Below, one piece after another: positions 50,974-59,662 of a stretch of DNA of 64,000 nt. The notes beneath the pieces were generated by a model. That model searched no databases, was not told the DNA's origin, and was given only the letters and a program-made list of their open reading frames with translations. Position 1 is the first letter of the stretch, and each line of letters opens with the position of its first letter. The stretch covers positions 2,170,001 through 2,234,000 of the forward strand of contig CBDICG010000002.1 in NCBI GenBank assembly GCA_965277275.1, written 5' to 3'. The position numbers were made by a program, and so were the translations under genes. The stretch comes from HLUCCA09 sp965277275. Its GTDB lineage: Bacteria; Pseudomonadota; Alphaproteobacteria; Rhodobacterales; Rhodobacteraceae.

Positions 50974-52278
50974 ATGCGAATCGCTATGATCGGTACGGGG
51001 TATGTTGGCCTCGTCTCTGGGGTTTGTTTCTCCGACTTCGGGCATGAGGTCGTCTGCGTCGACAAGAACCCCGCAAAGATTGCCCTGCTCGAGAAGGGCG
51101 AGGTGCCCATCTTCGAGCCCGGGCTCGACGCGCTCATGGCGCGCAACGTGGAGGCCGGGCGGCTCTCGTTCACCGGGGATCTTGATGAAGCCGTCAAAGA
51201 TGCCGAAGCTGTCTTCATCGCCGTGGGGACGCCGACGCGCCGGGGCGACGGCCATGCCGATCTCACCTACGTCTACGCGGCGGCCGAGGAGATCGCGCAC
51301 GCGCTGACGGGCTACGCCGTGATCGTGACGAAATCGACCGTTCCCGTGGGCACCAACCGGGAAGTCGAGCGGCGGATGCGTGCGGCAAACCCCGCCTGCC
51401 AGTTCGATGTCGCTTCGAACCCGGAGTTCCTGCGCGAGGGCGCGGCGATCGACGATTTCATGCGCCCGGATCGCGTGGTTGTCGGCGTCGAGTCCGAGCG
51501 CGCCAAGGAGCTCATGGGGGGCATCTACAAGCCGCTCTTCCTGCGGGATTTTCCCATCGTGTACACCGATCTCGAATCTGCCGAGATGATCAAGTACGCG
51601 GCAAACGCCTTTCTGGCGACCAAGATCACCTTCATCAACGAGATCGCTGCCCTGTGCGAACGCGTGGGTGCCGATGTGAAGGCGGTGAGCAAGGGCATGG
51701 GCCTCGACGGGCGCATCGGCAACAAGTTCCTCCACGCAGGCCCCGGCTTTGGCGGCTCGTGCTTCCCGAAGGATACCCGTGCGCTGGCCCGCATCGGGCA
51801 GGATTTCTCTGTCCCGCTGGAGATCACCGAAGCGGTGATCCGGGTCAACGAGGACATCAAGCGCCGCATGGTCGACAAGGTGCTCGACCTTTGCGGCGGC
51901 TCCGTCAACGGCAAGACGCTCGCGGTGCTTGGCGTCACCTTCAAGCCCAACACGGACGACATGCGCGAGGCCCCCTCGCTCACCATCATCCCCTCGCTTG
52001 TAGGCGCCGGGGCAAAGGTGCGTGTTGTCGATCCGCAAGGCCGCCGCGAGGGCGAGGCGCTGCTGCCCGGTGTCGAATGGTGCGATGACCCCTACGTGGC
52101 CACGGACGGCGCCGACGCGCTTGTGCTGCTGACGGAGTGGAACGAGTTTCGCGCGCTTGACCTGCCGCGCATAGCGGGCGCCATGCGGGCGCCGCGGATG
52201 GCGGATCTGCGCAACATATACCGCGGTGAAGACGTCGAGGCCGCCGGGTTTGAGGCCTATAGCGCCGTCGGGCGCTGA
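50974..52278 (+). CDS. ugd: UDP-glucose 6-dehydrogenase
   Basis: A 434-residue protein with the NAD-binding GTGYVGLVSGVCFSDFG (G7-G9-G12), the VGTPTRRGDGHADL block, FVASNPEFLREG-like DVASNPEFLREGAAI, the catalytic Cys263 in FGGSCFPKDTRAL and the C-terminal KPNTDDMREAPS block. It oxidises UDP-glucose to UDP-glucuronate with two NAD+. The start at 50974 begins the Rossmann motif; upstream in-frame starts are rejected. It heads a forward run with the sugar transferase and export genes. Confidence 0.96.
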   Translation: MRIAMIGTGYVGLVSGVCFSDFGHEVVCVDKNPAKIALLEKGEVPIFEPGLDALMARNVEAGRLSFTGDLDEAVKDAEAVFIAVGTPTRRGDGHADLTYVYAAAEEIAHALTGYAVIVTKSTVPVGTNREVERRMRAANPACQFDVASNPEFLREGAAIDDFMRPDRVVVGVESERAKELMGGIYKPLFLRDFPIVYTDLESAEMIKYAANAFLATKITFINEIAALCERVGADVKAVSKGMGLDGRIGNKFLHAGPGFGGSCFPKDTRALARIGQDFSVPLEITEAVIRVNEDIKRRMVDKVLDLCGGSVNGKTLAVLGVTFKPNTDDMREAPSLTIIPSLVGAGAKVRVVDPQGRREGEALLPGVEWCDDPYVATDGADALVLLTEWNEFRALDLPRIAGAMRAPRMADLRNIYRGEDVEAAGFEAYSAVGR

Positions 52279-52292
52279 AGGCGGCACGCGGC

Positions 52293-52970
52293 ATGAGTCT
52301 GGCGGCAAGGATTGGCAAACGCGCCTTTGATCTCGTTTTCGGTGTGATCCTTCTTGTGCCGACCGTACCGCTGATGATCTGGACGGCGTGGCGCATCTAC
52401 CGTCAGGATGGACGCCCCGTGATCTACGCCACCGAGCGGATCGGGCAGGGCGGCAAGCCATTCACCCAGTACAAGTTCCGCACGATGGAGCAGGAAGCCG
52501 GGCCGGAACAGGGAGTCTCCGGCGGAGACAAGGCTCACCGGATCACGCCTTTGGGGGATCGGCTGCGCGCAGCGCGGCTTGATGAGCTTCCGCAGATGTT
52601 CAACGTCCTCAACGGCACGATGTCCTTTGTCGGCCCAAGGCCGCCGGCGCCGCAATACGCCCAACGTTTTCCGGAGATCTACGACGAGGTCCTCCAGATG
52701 AAGCCGGGCATCACCGGGTTGGCGACGGTGATGTTCCACGTCCACGAAGAGTGGCTGCTCAGGGGGACGACCACCTCCGACGAGACCGACGCGATCTACG
52801 TGCGCCGCTGCGTGCCCCGCAAGGAAAAGCTCGATCTGATCTACCGGGACAACTGGTCGATCTGGTTCGACCTCTACCTGATCTACCTGACCCTCGGGAA
52901 AGGCTTTCGCTGGCCAGGGGCGCGGCTCGACAGGATGCGCAAACGTGCCGCCCGCCTGCGCGCTGGTTGA
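52293..52970 (+). CDS. Undecaprenyl-phosphate sugar transferase (initiating)
   Basis: A 225-residue monotopic phosphoglycosyl transferase of the WcaJ/PglC superfamily. One N-terminal membrane hairpin (FDLVFGVILLVPTVPLMIW) precedes the core RIGQGGKPFTQYKFRTMEQEAG, the Asp-Glu motif AARLDELPQMFNVLNGTMSFVGPRP and the GITGLA block. It moves a sugar phosphate from a nucleotide sugar to undecaprenyl phosphate and starts the repeat unit. No bacterial UGD-type N-terminal domain is present, so it is a short form. Confidence 0.9.
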   Translation: MSLAARIGKRAFDLVFGVILLVPTVPLMIWTAWRIYRQDGRPVIYATERIGQGGKPFTQYKFRTMEQEAGPEQGVSGGDKAHRITPLGDRLRAARLDELPQMFNVLNGTMSFVGPRPPAPQYAQRFPEIYDEVLQMKPGITGLATVMFHVHEEWLLRGTTTSDETDAIYVRRCVPRKEKLDLIYRDNWSIWFDLYLIYLTLGKGFRWPGARLDRMRKRAARLRAG

Positions 52971-53039
52971 CCCTCCGGCGCGACAGTGGCTATTGGGGCG
53001 GGGGCGTTCTGCGCGCCCCCGCTGCCACTTGGGGGAAAA

Positions 53040-54152
53040 GTGTCTGTACGAAGGTGGGTCGTCATGGCCCTTTGCTTGCTGTCCGTTGCCGCCTGCGACC
53101 TGCCGCGCAGCGCTGCCGTTCAGCAGGAAGTGCTCGCTGTTCGCGATGACGAAGTCGCCAACTTCGCCGTCTACGACGTCACGCGGGATTTCATGCCTGT
53201 GCTCAGTGCATGGCCGGCGGCGCAATCGCGGCCGAGCGACGGCTGGCTGGCACATGGCCACTCCGCGTCCGGAGGCGAGATCCGGATCAGCCCGTTCGAT
53301 CAGGTCGACCTGACGGTCTGGGACAGCGAAGACAATTCCCTGCTGACCTCTGACACCCAGAAAGTGGTGAACATCGCCGGGGTGCGGGTCACCGAAGCGG
53401 GCACCATCTTTGTGCCGTATATCGGTTATCTCAATGTCGCGGGCCGAACGCCCGATAGCGCACGCCAGCTCATCGAAGAGGAAATGGCCGCGATCGTGCC
53501 CTCCGCGCAGGTGCAGCTGACAGTCCTTCCCGGTACCCGGGGCTCTGTGTCGCTGGTCGGGGGCGTCAGCAGCCCCGGGACGGTGCCGCTCCCCGAGGCG
53601 CACTTCACCGTGCTCAACCTGATCGGCCAGGGCGGAGGGCCCGAAGACGGGCTGCGCAATCCGCAAGTGCGCCTGATCCGCAACGGGCAGACCTATCTGG
53701 CCTCCTATGAGAGCCTGCTCGAGAATCCTTCCCGCGATACGATCCTGCGTGGCGGCGATCGCGTGGCTCTGGTCGAGGATGACAGGTACTTCCGTGCACT
53801 CGGTGCCGCCGGTCAGCAGCGACTCATCTACTTCGAGAACGATGAGCTTTCCGCGCTAGATGCGCTGAGCTTGATGGGTGGCGTCAACGAGCGTCGCGCC
53901 AACCTGCGCGGGATCCTCGTACTGCGCGATTACCCGCGCAGTGCAGTGCGCGCCGACAACACTGGCCCAGATGATGAGCGCGTCATCTTCACAATCGACA
54001 TGACACGTGCTGATGGGTTGTTCAGCGCGGGCCAGTTCCGCATCCAGCCGGGGGACACCGTCATGCCGACAGAGTCCGTTCTCACCACCGCCGAGGCCGC
54101 ACTTGTCCTCGTCGGCAGCTTCGTCGGGCTCTCTCGTACCTTTGCACAATAA
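53040..54152 (+). CDS. Polysaccharide export lipoprotein (Wza-like)
   Basis: A 370-residue lipoprotein with lipobox LLSVAACDL. The Poly_export domain (ISPFDQVDLTVWDSEDN, AGTIFVPYIGYLNVAGRTPDSARQLIEEEM) is followed by two SLBB-type repeats (VSLVGGVSSPGTVPL and the FNDELSALDALSLMGGVNERRANL-like segment). A C-terminal helix VLTTAEAALVLVGSFVGL could span the outer membrane as in Wza. The GTG at 53040 gives the compact signal peptide after GGGGGA; an ATG at 52986 would add 18 unlikely residues. It forms the outer-membrane export channel. Confidence 0.88.
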   Translation: MSVRRWVVMALCLLSVAACDLPRSAAVQQEVLAVRDDEVANFAVYDVTRDFMPVLSAWPAAQSRPSDGWLAHGHSASGGEIRISPFDQVDLTVWDSEDNSLLTSDTQKVVNIAGVRVTEAGTIFVPYIGYLNVAGRTPDSARQLIEEEMAAIVPSAQVQLTVLPGTRGSVSLVGGVSSPGTVPLPEAHFTVLNLIGQGGGPEDGLRNPQVRLIRNGQTYLASYESLLENPSRDTILRGGDRVALVEDDRYFRALGAAGQQRLIYFENDELSALDALSLMGGVNERRANLRGILVLRDYPRSAVRADNTGPDDERVIFTIDMTRADGLFSAGQFRIQPGDTVMPTESVLTTAEAALVLVGSFVGLSRTFAQ

Positions 54153-55128
54153 CGCCGCCTCCGGGCCCACGCTGGCCGCACTCGTCGTAACGTTTCAGCG
54201 CCTGTCTCAGATCCGCGCGACGGTGGAGCGCTTGCTCGACACGCCGGTGACGCGGGTCCTTGTCGTTGACAATGGCTCGACCGATGGCACGCGCGAGTGG
54301 CTCGCCAGCGTGACCGATCCGCGCCTCGCGGTGATCCTGGCCGAAACGAATCTTGGTGGTGCGGGTGGTTTCGAGGCCGGGCTGCGCAAGCTTGTGGCTG
54401 AGGACGATCCCGATTGGATCGTGCTGATGGATGATGATGCGCGCCCGCTCCCGGGTGCCATCGAGCGCTTCCTGGAGCAGGGCTCATGGGCATTCGATGC
54501 TGTCTCCGCCGCTGTCTACCTCGCCGATGGGTCGATTTGCGAAATGAACCGCCCCACGGTGAACCCGTTCTGGAACATGGGCACCTTCCTGCGCACGACC
54601 TTCGGCATGATGGCGGGGCGCTCCCGTCAGAGCTTTCACGTGCCCGACAGCGCCTACCGCGACGCCGGCCACAAGGATATCGACGCGACCTCCTTCGTCG
54701 GGCTGTTCCTGGCCCGTGAGACGATCCGAAAGGGGGGCTACCCGGACGGGCGGCTCTTCATCTACGGCGACGATGTGCTCTACACGCTTTCGCTGCGAAA
54801 GCGCGGGATGCGAATCGGGTTCGTGCCCGACCTGAAGTTCGAGCATGACGACCATCCGGCCTGGCGCGACGGGGTCGTTCGCTACGTCCCGGTCTGGAAG
54901 ACGTACTATAACGCGCGCAACGGCTTGCGGGTCTACCGCAGCGCCGCTGGGCTCATGTTCCTGCCCGCGATGACGATCGTCCTGGCCAAGTGGATTCTCG
55001 CGGGGCGCCACTACGGGGCCGACAAGCGGGCCTATTACCGCTTGCTCTGGCACGGCCTGCGTGACGGCGCCCTCGGCCGCCTGAGCCGACCACATTCCGA
55101 AGTCACCGGCCTCGCGCGCACGCGCTGA
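54142..55128 (+). CDS. Glycosyltransferase family 2 (GlfT2-like)
   Basis: A 328-residue GT2 enzyme. It shows LAALVVTFQRLSQIRATVERL, VVDNGSTDGTREWL, the ETNLGGAGGFEAGLRKL motif and the metal-binding MDDDARPLPGA, a pattern typical of galactofuranosyl and rhamnosyl transferases related to GlfT. A C-terminal hydrophobic stretch (MFLPAMTIVLAKWILAGRHY) may anchor it. The start is put at a TTG at 54142, overlapping the export gene by 11 bases, because conserved sequence starts soon after and no ATG or GTG fits; this is uncertain. The glf gene in the same cluster fits a galactofuranose donor. Confidence 0.82.
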   Translation: MHNNAASGPTLAALVVTFQRLSQIRATVERLLDTPVTRVLVVDNGSTDGTREWLASVTDPRLAVILAETNLGGAGGFEAGLRKLVAEDDPDWIVLMDDDARPLPGAIERFLEQGSWAFDAVSAAVYLADGSICEMNRPTVNPFWNMGTFLRTTFGMMAGRSRQSFHVPDSAYRDAGHKDIDATSFVGLFLARETIRKGGYPDGRLFIYGDDVLYTLSLRKRGMRIGFVPDLKFEHDDHPAWRDGVVRYVPVWKTYYNARNGLRVYRSAAGLMFLPAMTIVLAKWILAGRHYGADKRAYYRLLWHGLRDGALGRLSRPHSEVTGLARTR

Positions 55129-55214
55129 CCAGGGCGCGTTCACGTAGGCATTGCGCCGCGACAAAGCGTGTTACCGGCCGCGATGGAAAGCTTGCGGCGT
55201 CGCCCTTGTCAGAG

Positions 55215-55231
55215 CCCCCTGCATCCGGGGG
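55215..55231. terminator. Hairpin between convergent glycosyltransferase genes
   Basis: CCCCC (55215-55219) pairs with GGGGG (55227-55231) around a 7-base loop in the 143-base gap between the two convergent genes. There is no T-run. A modest candidate for a shared transcript end. Confidence 0.35.
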
Positions 55232-55271
55232 TATCGGCCCTTGCCTCTTGCACGGCAAGCGGTGCGCGACC

Positions 55272-58200
55272 TTACTCCGCGGCTTCTGATCCGCGGTGCG
55301 CCGGGGTCGGCGCGAGCATCTGCTTGACCCACGCACATTCCTGCCACGGGACAGACAGCCCCGGCTCGAAGATCCGTTCCCGGCCTTCCTTCTGCAGCGC
55401 AAGATACTTGCGGTACTCTTCAGCGTTGTTGAAGTGCTGCCCGCGCGCCGTTTCGATCTGCGCCCGCTCGAAGAAATCGGCATGATACTTGAAGTGCGCG
55501 AACATCAGGTCGCGCGTCGCAAGTCGCACTTCCGCCGCATAGTGCAGCCCGTCCGTGAACCGCATCCAGGGTCTGTACCGGATCAGGGCGTATTTCTGGG
55601 CGACGAACAGGTTGGCGTGCGAGCCCGCAAGCAGCCTGTGGCGCAATCCGCTCGTCCATGTTTCGGCATTGTCGTAGGCGCCCGGGTTCCAGGCGAACTT
55701 GAAGGGCGTGCGGTCGCAATGCGTCAGTTCGCTGAAAGGATCCCCGGAGGCGAGCGTCGCATCGGCCAGCGAACCCTCGGGGTAGAGATCCAGCATGAAC
55801 ACCCGGCTGCAATCGGCGTCGGCGAACTCGGGCATGCGCAGGAGCTCCGGCAAACCCTGCACCCCGTCCGGGAGAACGAGAAACTCGTCCGCGTCCGCCA
55901 CGAGCGACCAGCGGTTCATCCGGAGCTGCGAGATCAGCGTGTGCTGCCAGGCCACGCCATAGCGTGACAGACCATAGTCGGTAGAGACGGAAAACACGGC
56001 GACATCCGGCTCATCGCACAGATATTCCAGCGTGCCGTCATCCGACAGGTTGTCCGCGATGAGGAATCCCGTGGCACCGAGCTTGCGATAGTGCTCAAGA
56101 AACATCGGCAGCATCTTGCGCTCATTGCGCAGGCACGCGACGACGCAAAGCTCTGAGGCATTCACCTCTTCCAGCTTCTCCTGCGAACTGACCCGCTCGA
56201 CCTGCAGGTTCTCCCAACCTAGATTGAGCGTCTTGAAGCTCGGCCAGAGGCGCTTGGGCTCCAGTACTGCCTTCGGTCGGACGTCGGCAGCGGGGCCGAG
56301 CAGCGCCGCGTTGTCGAGATGGGCCATCACGGAAGGTGAGGATACGCTGGGCAGGAAGCCGTTCTCCCAGACACACACGGATCTGCCCTTCGAGCTCTGT
56401 CGGCGCAGAATGACGGAGTGATAATCGCGGCTTGCGACGGTGATGCCGCCGAGGGCCAGCAGATCACCGACAAGCTTGTCCTCCATGAAGGAGCACAATT
56501 GCAGCCACGCCCCGTGCCGGGAGTTCGTGGCGTCGACAAGGCTCTGCATGGCGCGGCGATTCAGGAGATAGCCAGTGCTGCCATCCGCGTATTCGGAGGG
56601 TTCCGGCGATTTGTCGATCTCTTTGGCCTGGTTGCCGATGGCGCCCCTTGGGTGATGCCAGAGCCTGTCAATCCCCCCGACTGCCCGTTCAAGGCGCCGA
56701 CCGAAATAGGGGTACTTCGCATAGCTGAGCGCGCCAAGGACCTGCCTGACATCGAGGTGGCAATCGTCGTCGATCTTGTAGAGGTGCGAGAAGGCGGTGT
56801 TCGCAACCACCCAATCCGCCATCGCGATGCTCTTGCGGGGCAACGACACATAATCGTCCGGCGCATCCAGGTGGACGACATCGCGCTCCCTGCGCCCGTC
56901 GCCATCGCCGACCACAACGATGTAGGGGATCCCGAGGGCGTCGGCGTCCGCCAGCCACGTCTCGCGCATGGCGGCCACCCGGGTGTCGAGGTTCGGGCGG
57001 CAGGAATAAACGACGAGCAGTACCCCGTGGAACGCGGCGATCCCGCTCTTCGGCGTCAGGCTGTCTGGCTGAGCCTCGAAGGCGGGCGGCAGGTGCGGCA
57101 TGGCCAGCTCGAACGTGTCGAAGATGGCTCGGGCGGACATGCTCCGATTGGCCTGGGGGGCCTGACGCAAACTCCACAGGGCATTCTGCACCGCCGCCGA
57201 GGCGCAGACCCGGGCCATCTCGCCGGGCTCCAGCGCCTTCAGAAGAAGGGCGAGCTGTCCGGGAATGTCGGTCTCGAGATCGGCGTCGCGATTGGTGAGC
57301 GCCCCGGCAAGGAGCGAGATCGGAAGGGCAAAGCCCAGGTGCTCGTTTCTCCACGAGCCCAGAAGTGCGCATTCGGCAAAGAACAGCTTGAGCAGCCCCA
57401 TGCGCGTCTCGCGCTCCGGAATGGGCTTCTCCAGAAGCTGATGCGCAAGGTTTGCCGCCGCGACCTGACGATGCGCATAGGGGCTTTGCGGGACGCCGGG
57501 TGTCGTGCGGCAGATCGCACGCCGGCTGTCTTCTGCAAGCTCCGGCAGAGCGGGGATTTCGGCTGGGAAGGCCTGGTGCCGCAGGAGCGCATCGCCATTC
57601 AAGGTGCCGTCTGGTTCGCTGGCCCGGGCGAGGTCAAAGACCTCTTGAATGGGGATGCCGCTGCTTTGGGCCGCCGCCGCAAGCTCGCGCCGGATCCGGA
57701 TGGCGTCCGTCTCCCGTCCGCGCACGAAGGCGTGGCCTTCGGCGGGTGTCCCCTCCAGCACCGCGCCATGCAGCTTCTCGAAGTTCCGCTGCGCCGTCTG
57801 GAGAGCGGCTGGAAGGCTCTGGAGGCGTCCGTCAGTGACCAGCGCGGTGACCTCTTTCCAGAACTGGTGGGAGAACGCGTAGAGCCTCAGCACCTCCGAG
57901 ACACTGCGCCACTGCATCTCTTCCGAGAGCGTCGGATGCGCCTGAACAGCCGCAACAGCGACCGAGATCAGCGAATCCGAGAAGAGCATGCTGCCATAGT
58001 CGGGCTCCAGCCGACGTGCATAGGCAAAGAACGCCCTGAGCATATCCTCACGCAGCTCTTCGGAGACGAAGCTTGGCGGGGTTCGCAAAACGCGCTGGAG
58101 GGTCCAGCTCACGGAGCAGGTTTCGACATACTCGGTGGTCGTTGGCAGCTGCCGAAAGATCGACGCCAGCCCGGTGGCGTCCTCGTTCATGTAGAGGAAC

Positions 58201-59582
58201 GGCAGTGCCGTCATTAGCGTCCAGTCCGGGCGGCCAGGGGTTATCGTGGCGACGCCCATTTCAGTTGCGAGATCGTAGAGATCCTCGAAGCGGTCCGCGT
58301 TGCAGAAGCTGCGAGTGCACAGGCGCATGAAATGGCGCCGTTCGACCATCGGCATCTGCGCGACCGGGGATCGACGGATCACGTCCGCCATCTCGCTGGG
58401 GTGCGCCGTGGCCATGCGCCTCATGACGTCGGCCTCGACCTCCTTGAACGAGATCACGGCGGCGCGCCGTGCGGCTGCCTCGGCTTCGGCCGTTGCAGTG
58501 GCGTCCGCGATTGAGCCAGAAGAACTGGACCGGCCGCCGGGCTCGAGGGTCGCGGGCATGCCTGCCTCTGCCACCGTCGCCGGGCGTGCATCCGCCGGTG
58601 GCCGCATCGCTGCCGCCCGTGCCGCATCAGGAACGTCGCTCTCCAATGCGGGCGGCGCATGCGGAGTGAGGGGAAGGACAGGCTCCGGTGCCTCGGGTGG
58701 CATGAAGTAGGTCTGCACCTTGTAGCGCTCGGCGGCATCCCGGAGCGTCGCGCGCGCTTTGGCAGAGAGCCCGTCAGAGACACCGGCGAGTTTGGCGTGC
58801 TCGAGGGCCGTCAGCACGTCAAGCGATGTAGCGCCATCGCCGCCCTCGCAGACCGCTTCGATGGTCTCGACGATCTCGGATCGCGTGAGGGTGAGCGGTG
58901 TGCCGCAAGGGCGGCCATTGGCCGTCAGTTGCAAGACAACGCTGTCCGTCTCCGCGTCGACGTAGGACCACACCCAGCCCGGAACCAGAGCCATCACGCC
59001 GATCTTGTCCGTCGGGGCGCGCTGCTCAAGGGCATGATCGGGCTCGGGCAGTGTCACGACCGGCAAGGATTGGCCGGTGCCAACCAGTGAAACGGCAAGC
59101 TCTTGCTGCATCGCGGCCGGGTCGAAGCCCCACCCCTCGAGGATGAAGGGCCGGTCGGAAAACAGAACCCCGCGTCCCTTGCGTGACTCGTGTGCCTCCC
59201 CTTCGATCCGGAAGTCGGTGAAGCCGCCATTGAGCGACACCCAATGCACCGGCTCATCGGTGCCGTCTGCGGCCTCCGGAAGCTCGAAAACCCCGAGTTT
59301 CACGCCATCGAGCAAGACGGTCGCCTGGCCGAGGAAGAACTCGATCCGGACGGTCAGCTCCGTTTCCGGATCGGCGGTGATCGGGGTGGGGCGCTCGGGC
59401 CCCCAGGCTCCGTCAAGAAATTGATTATAAACCATAACCTGACGGCGCATCCGAAAGGAAAGATGCAGCGGTACGTCCCGGCACGCGAACTCAAGGAAGT
59501 CGATATTCGCGTAGTCATAGGTCCCAAATGCGATCTTGCCCTCGAAGGCGGAGCCGTTGTGGGAACTGAAAGCGAATTGCAT
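55272..59582 (-). CDS. Giant protein with galectin-like lectin domain and two glycosyltransferase domains
   Basis: A 1436-residue protein. Residues 1-130 match the galectin fold. DVPLHLSFRM places H40, S42 and R44 at the spacing of the galectin H-x-N-x-R motif, and N53 is followed seven residues later by W60 and then E63, as in galectins. The strand ELTVRIEFFLGQATVLLDG and the end FTDFRIEG also fit. Residues 140-240 look like a second beta domain, and 295-375 form a Pro/Ala linker. A helical region precedes a GT31-like domain (about 855-1090, DDD at 938-940, RVAAMRETWLADA). A C-terminal GT2/GT92-like domain follows (about 1140-1430, VACLRNERKM, DADE at 1230-1233). No signal peptide or clear membrane helix was seen. 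It probably builds or trims the surface polysaccharide; the lectin domain could hold a galactoside acceptor. Confidence 0.78.
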   Translation of the reverse strand: MQFAFSSHNGSAFEGKIAFGTYDYANIDFLEFACRDVPLHLSFRMRRQVMVYNQFLDGAWGPERPTPITADPETELTVRIEFFLGQATVLLDGVKLGVFELPEAADGTDEPVHWVSLNGGFTDFRIEGEAHESRKGRGVLFSDRPFILEGWGFDPAAMQQELAVSLVGTGQSLPVVTLPEPDHALEQRAPTDKIGVMALVPGWVWSYVDAETDSVVLQLTANGRPCGTPLTLTRSEIVETIEAVCEGGDGATSLDVLTALEHAKLAGVSDGLSAKARATLRDAAERYKVQTYFMPPEAPEPVLPLTPHAPPALESDVPDAARAAAMRPPADARPATVAEAGMPATLEPGGRSSSSGSIADATATAEAEAAARRAAVISFKEVEADVMRRMATAHPSEMADVIRRSPVAQMPMVERRHFMRLCTRSFCNADRFEDLYDLATEMGVATITPGRPDWTLMTALPFLYMNEDATGLASIFRQLPTTTEYVETCSVSWTLQRVLRTPPSFVSEELREDMLRAFFAYARRLEPDYGSMLFSDSLISVAVAAVQAHPTLSEEMQWRSVSEVLRLYAFSHQFWKEVTALVTDGRLQSLPAALQTAQRNFEKLHGAVLEGTPAEGHAFVRGRETDAIRIRRELAAAAQSSGIPIQEVFDLARASEPDGTLNGDALLRHQAFPAEIPALPELAEDSRRAICRTTPGVPQSPYAHRQVAAANLAHQLLEKPIPERETRMGLLKLFFAECALLGSWRNEHLGFALPISLLAGALTNRDADLETDIPGQLALLLKALEPGEMARVCASAAVQNALWSLRQAPQANRSMSARAIFDTFELAMPHLPPAFEAQPDSLTPKSGIAAFHGVLLVVYSCRPNLDTRVAAMRETWLADADALGIPYIVVVGDGDGRRERDVVHLDAPDDYVSLPRKSIAMADWVVANTAFSHLYKIDDDCHLDVRQVLGALSYAKYPYFGRRLERAVGGIDRLWHHPRGAIGNQAKEIDKSPEPSEYADGSTGYLLNRRAMQSLVDATNSRHGAWLQLCSFMEDKLVGDLLALGGITVASRDYHSVILRRQSSKGRSVCVWENGFLPSVSSPSVMAHLDNAALLGPAADVRPKAVLEPKRLWPSFKTLNLGWENLQVERVSSQEKLEEVNASELCVVACLRNERKMLPMFLEHYRKLGATGFLIADNLSDDGTLEYLCDEPDVAVFSVSTDYGLSRYGVAWQHTLISQLRMNRWSLVADADEFLVLPDGVQGLPELLRMPEFADADCSRVFMLDLYPEGSLADATLASGDPFSELTHCDRTPFKFAWNPGAYDNAETWTSGLRHRLLAGSHANLFVAQKYALIRYRPWMRFTDGLHYAAEVRLATRDLMFAHFKYHADFFERAQIETARGQHFNNAEEYRKYLALQKEGRERIFEPGLSVPWQECAWVKQMLAPTPAHRGSEAAE

Positions 59583-59662
59583 CCTACGCTTTACCTCTTT
59601 CTGATCGTCGGTCTGCGTCTACCCCCATCCCTGAACGGATGGTAGGGCAACTTGGCCCGCCC

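Noticed and set aside
56418..58217. 599-residue forward open frame
   Set aside because: It is antisense to the giant lectin-glycosyltransferase gene and shows no recognisable domain.
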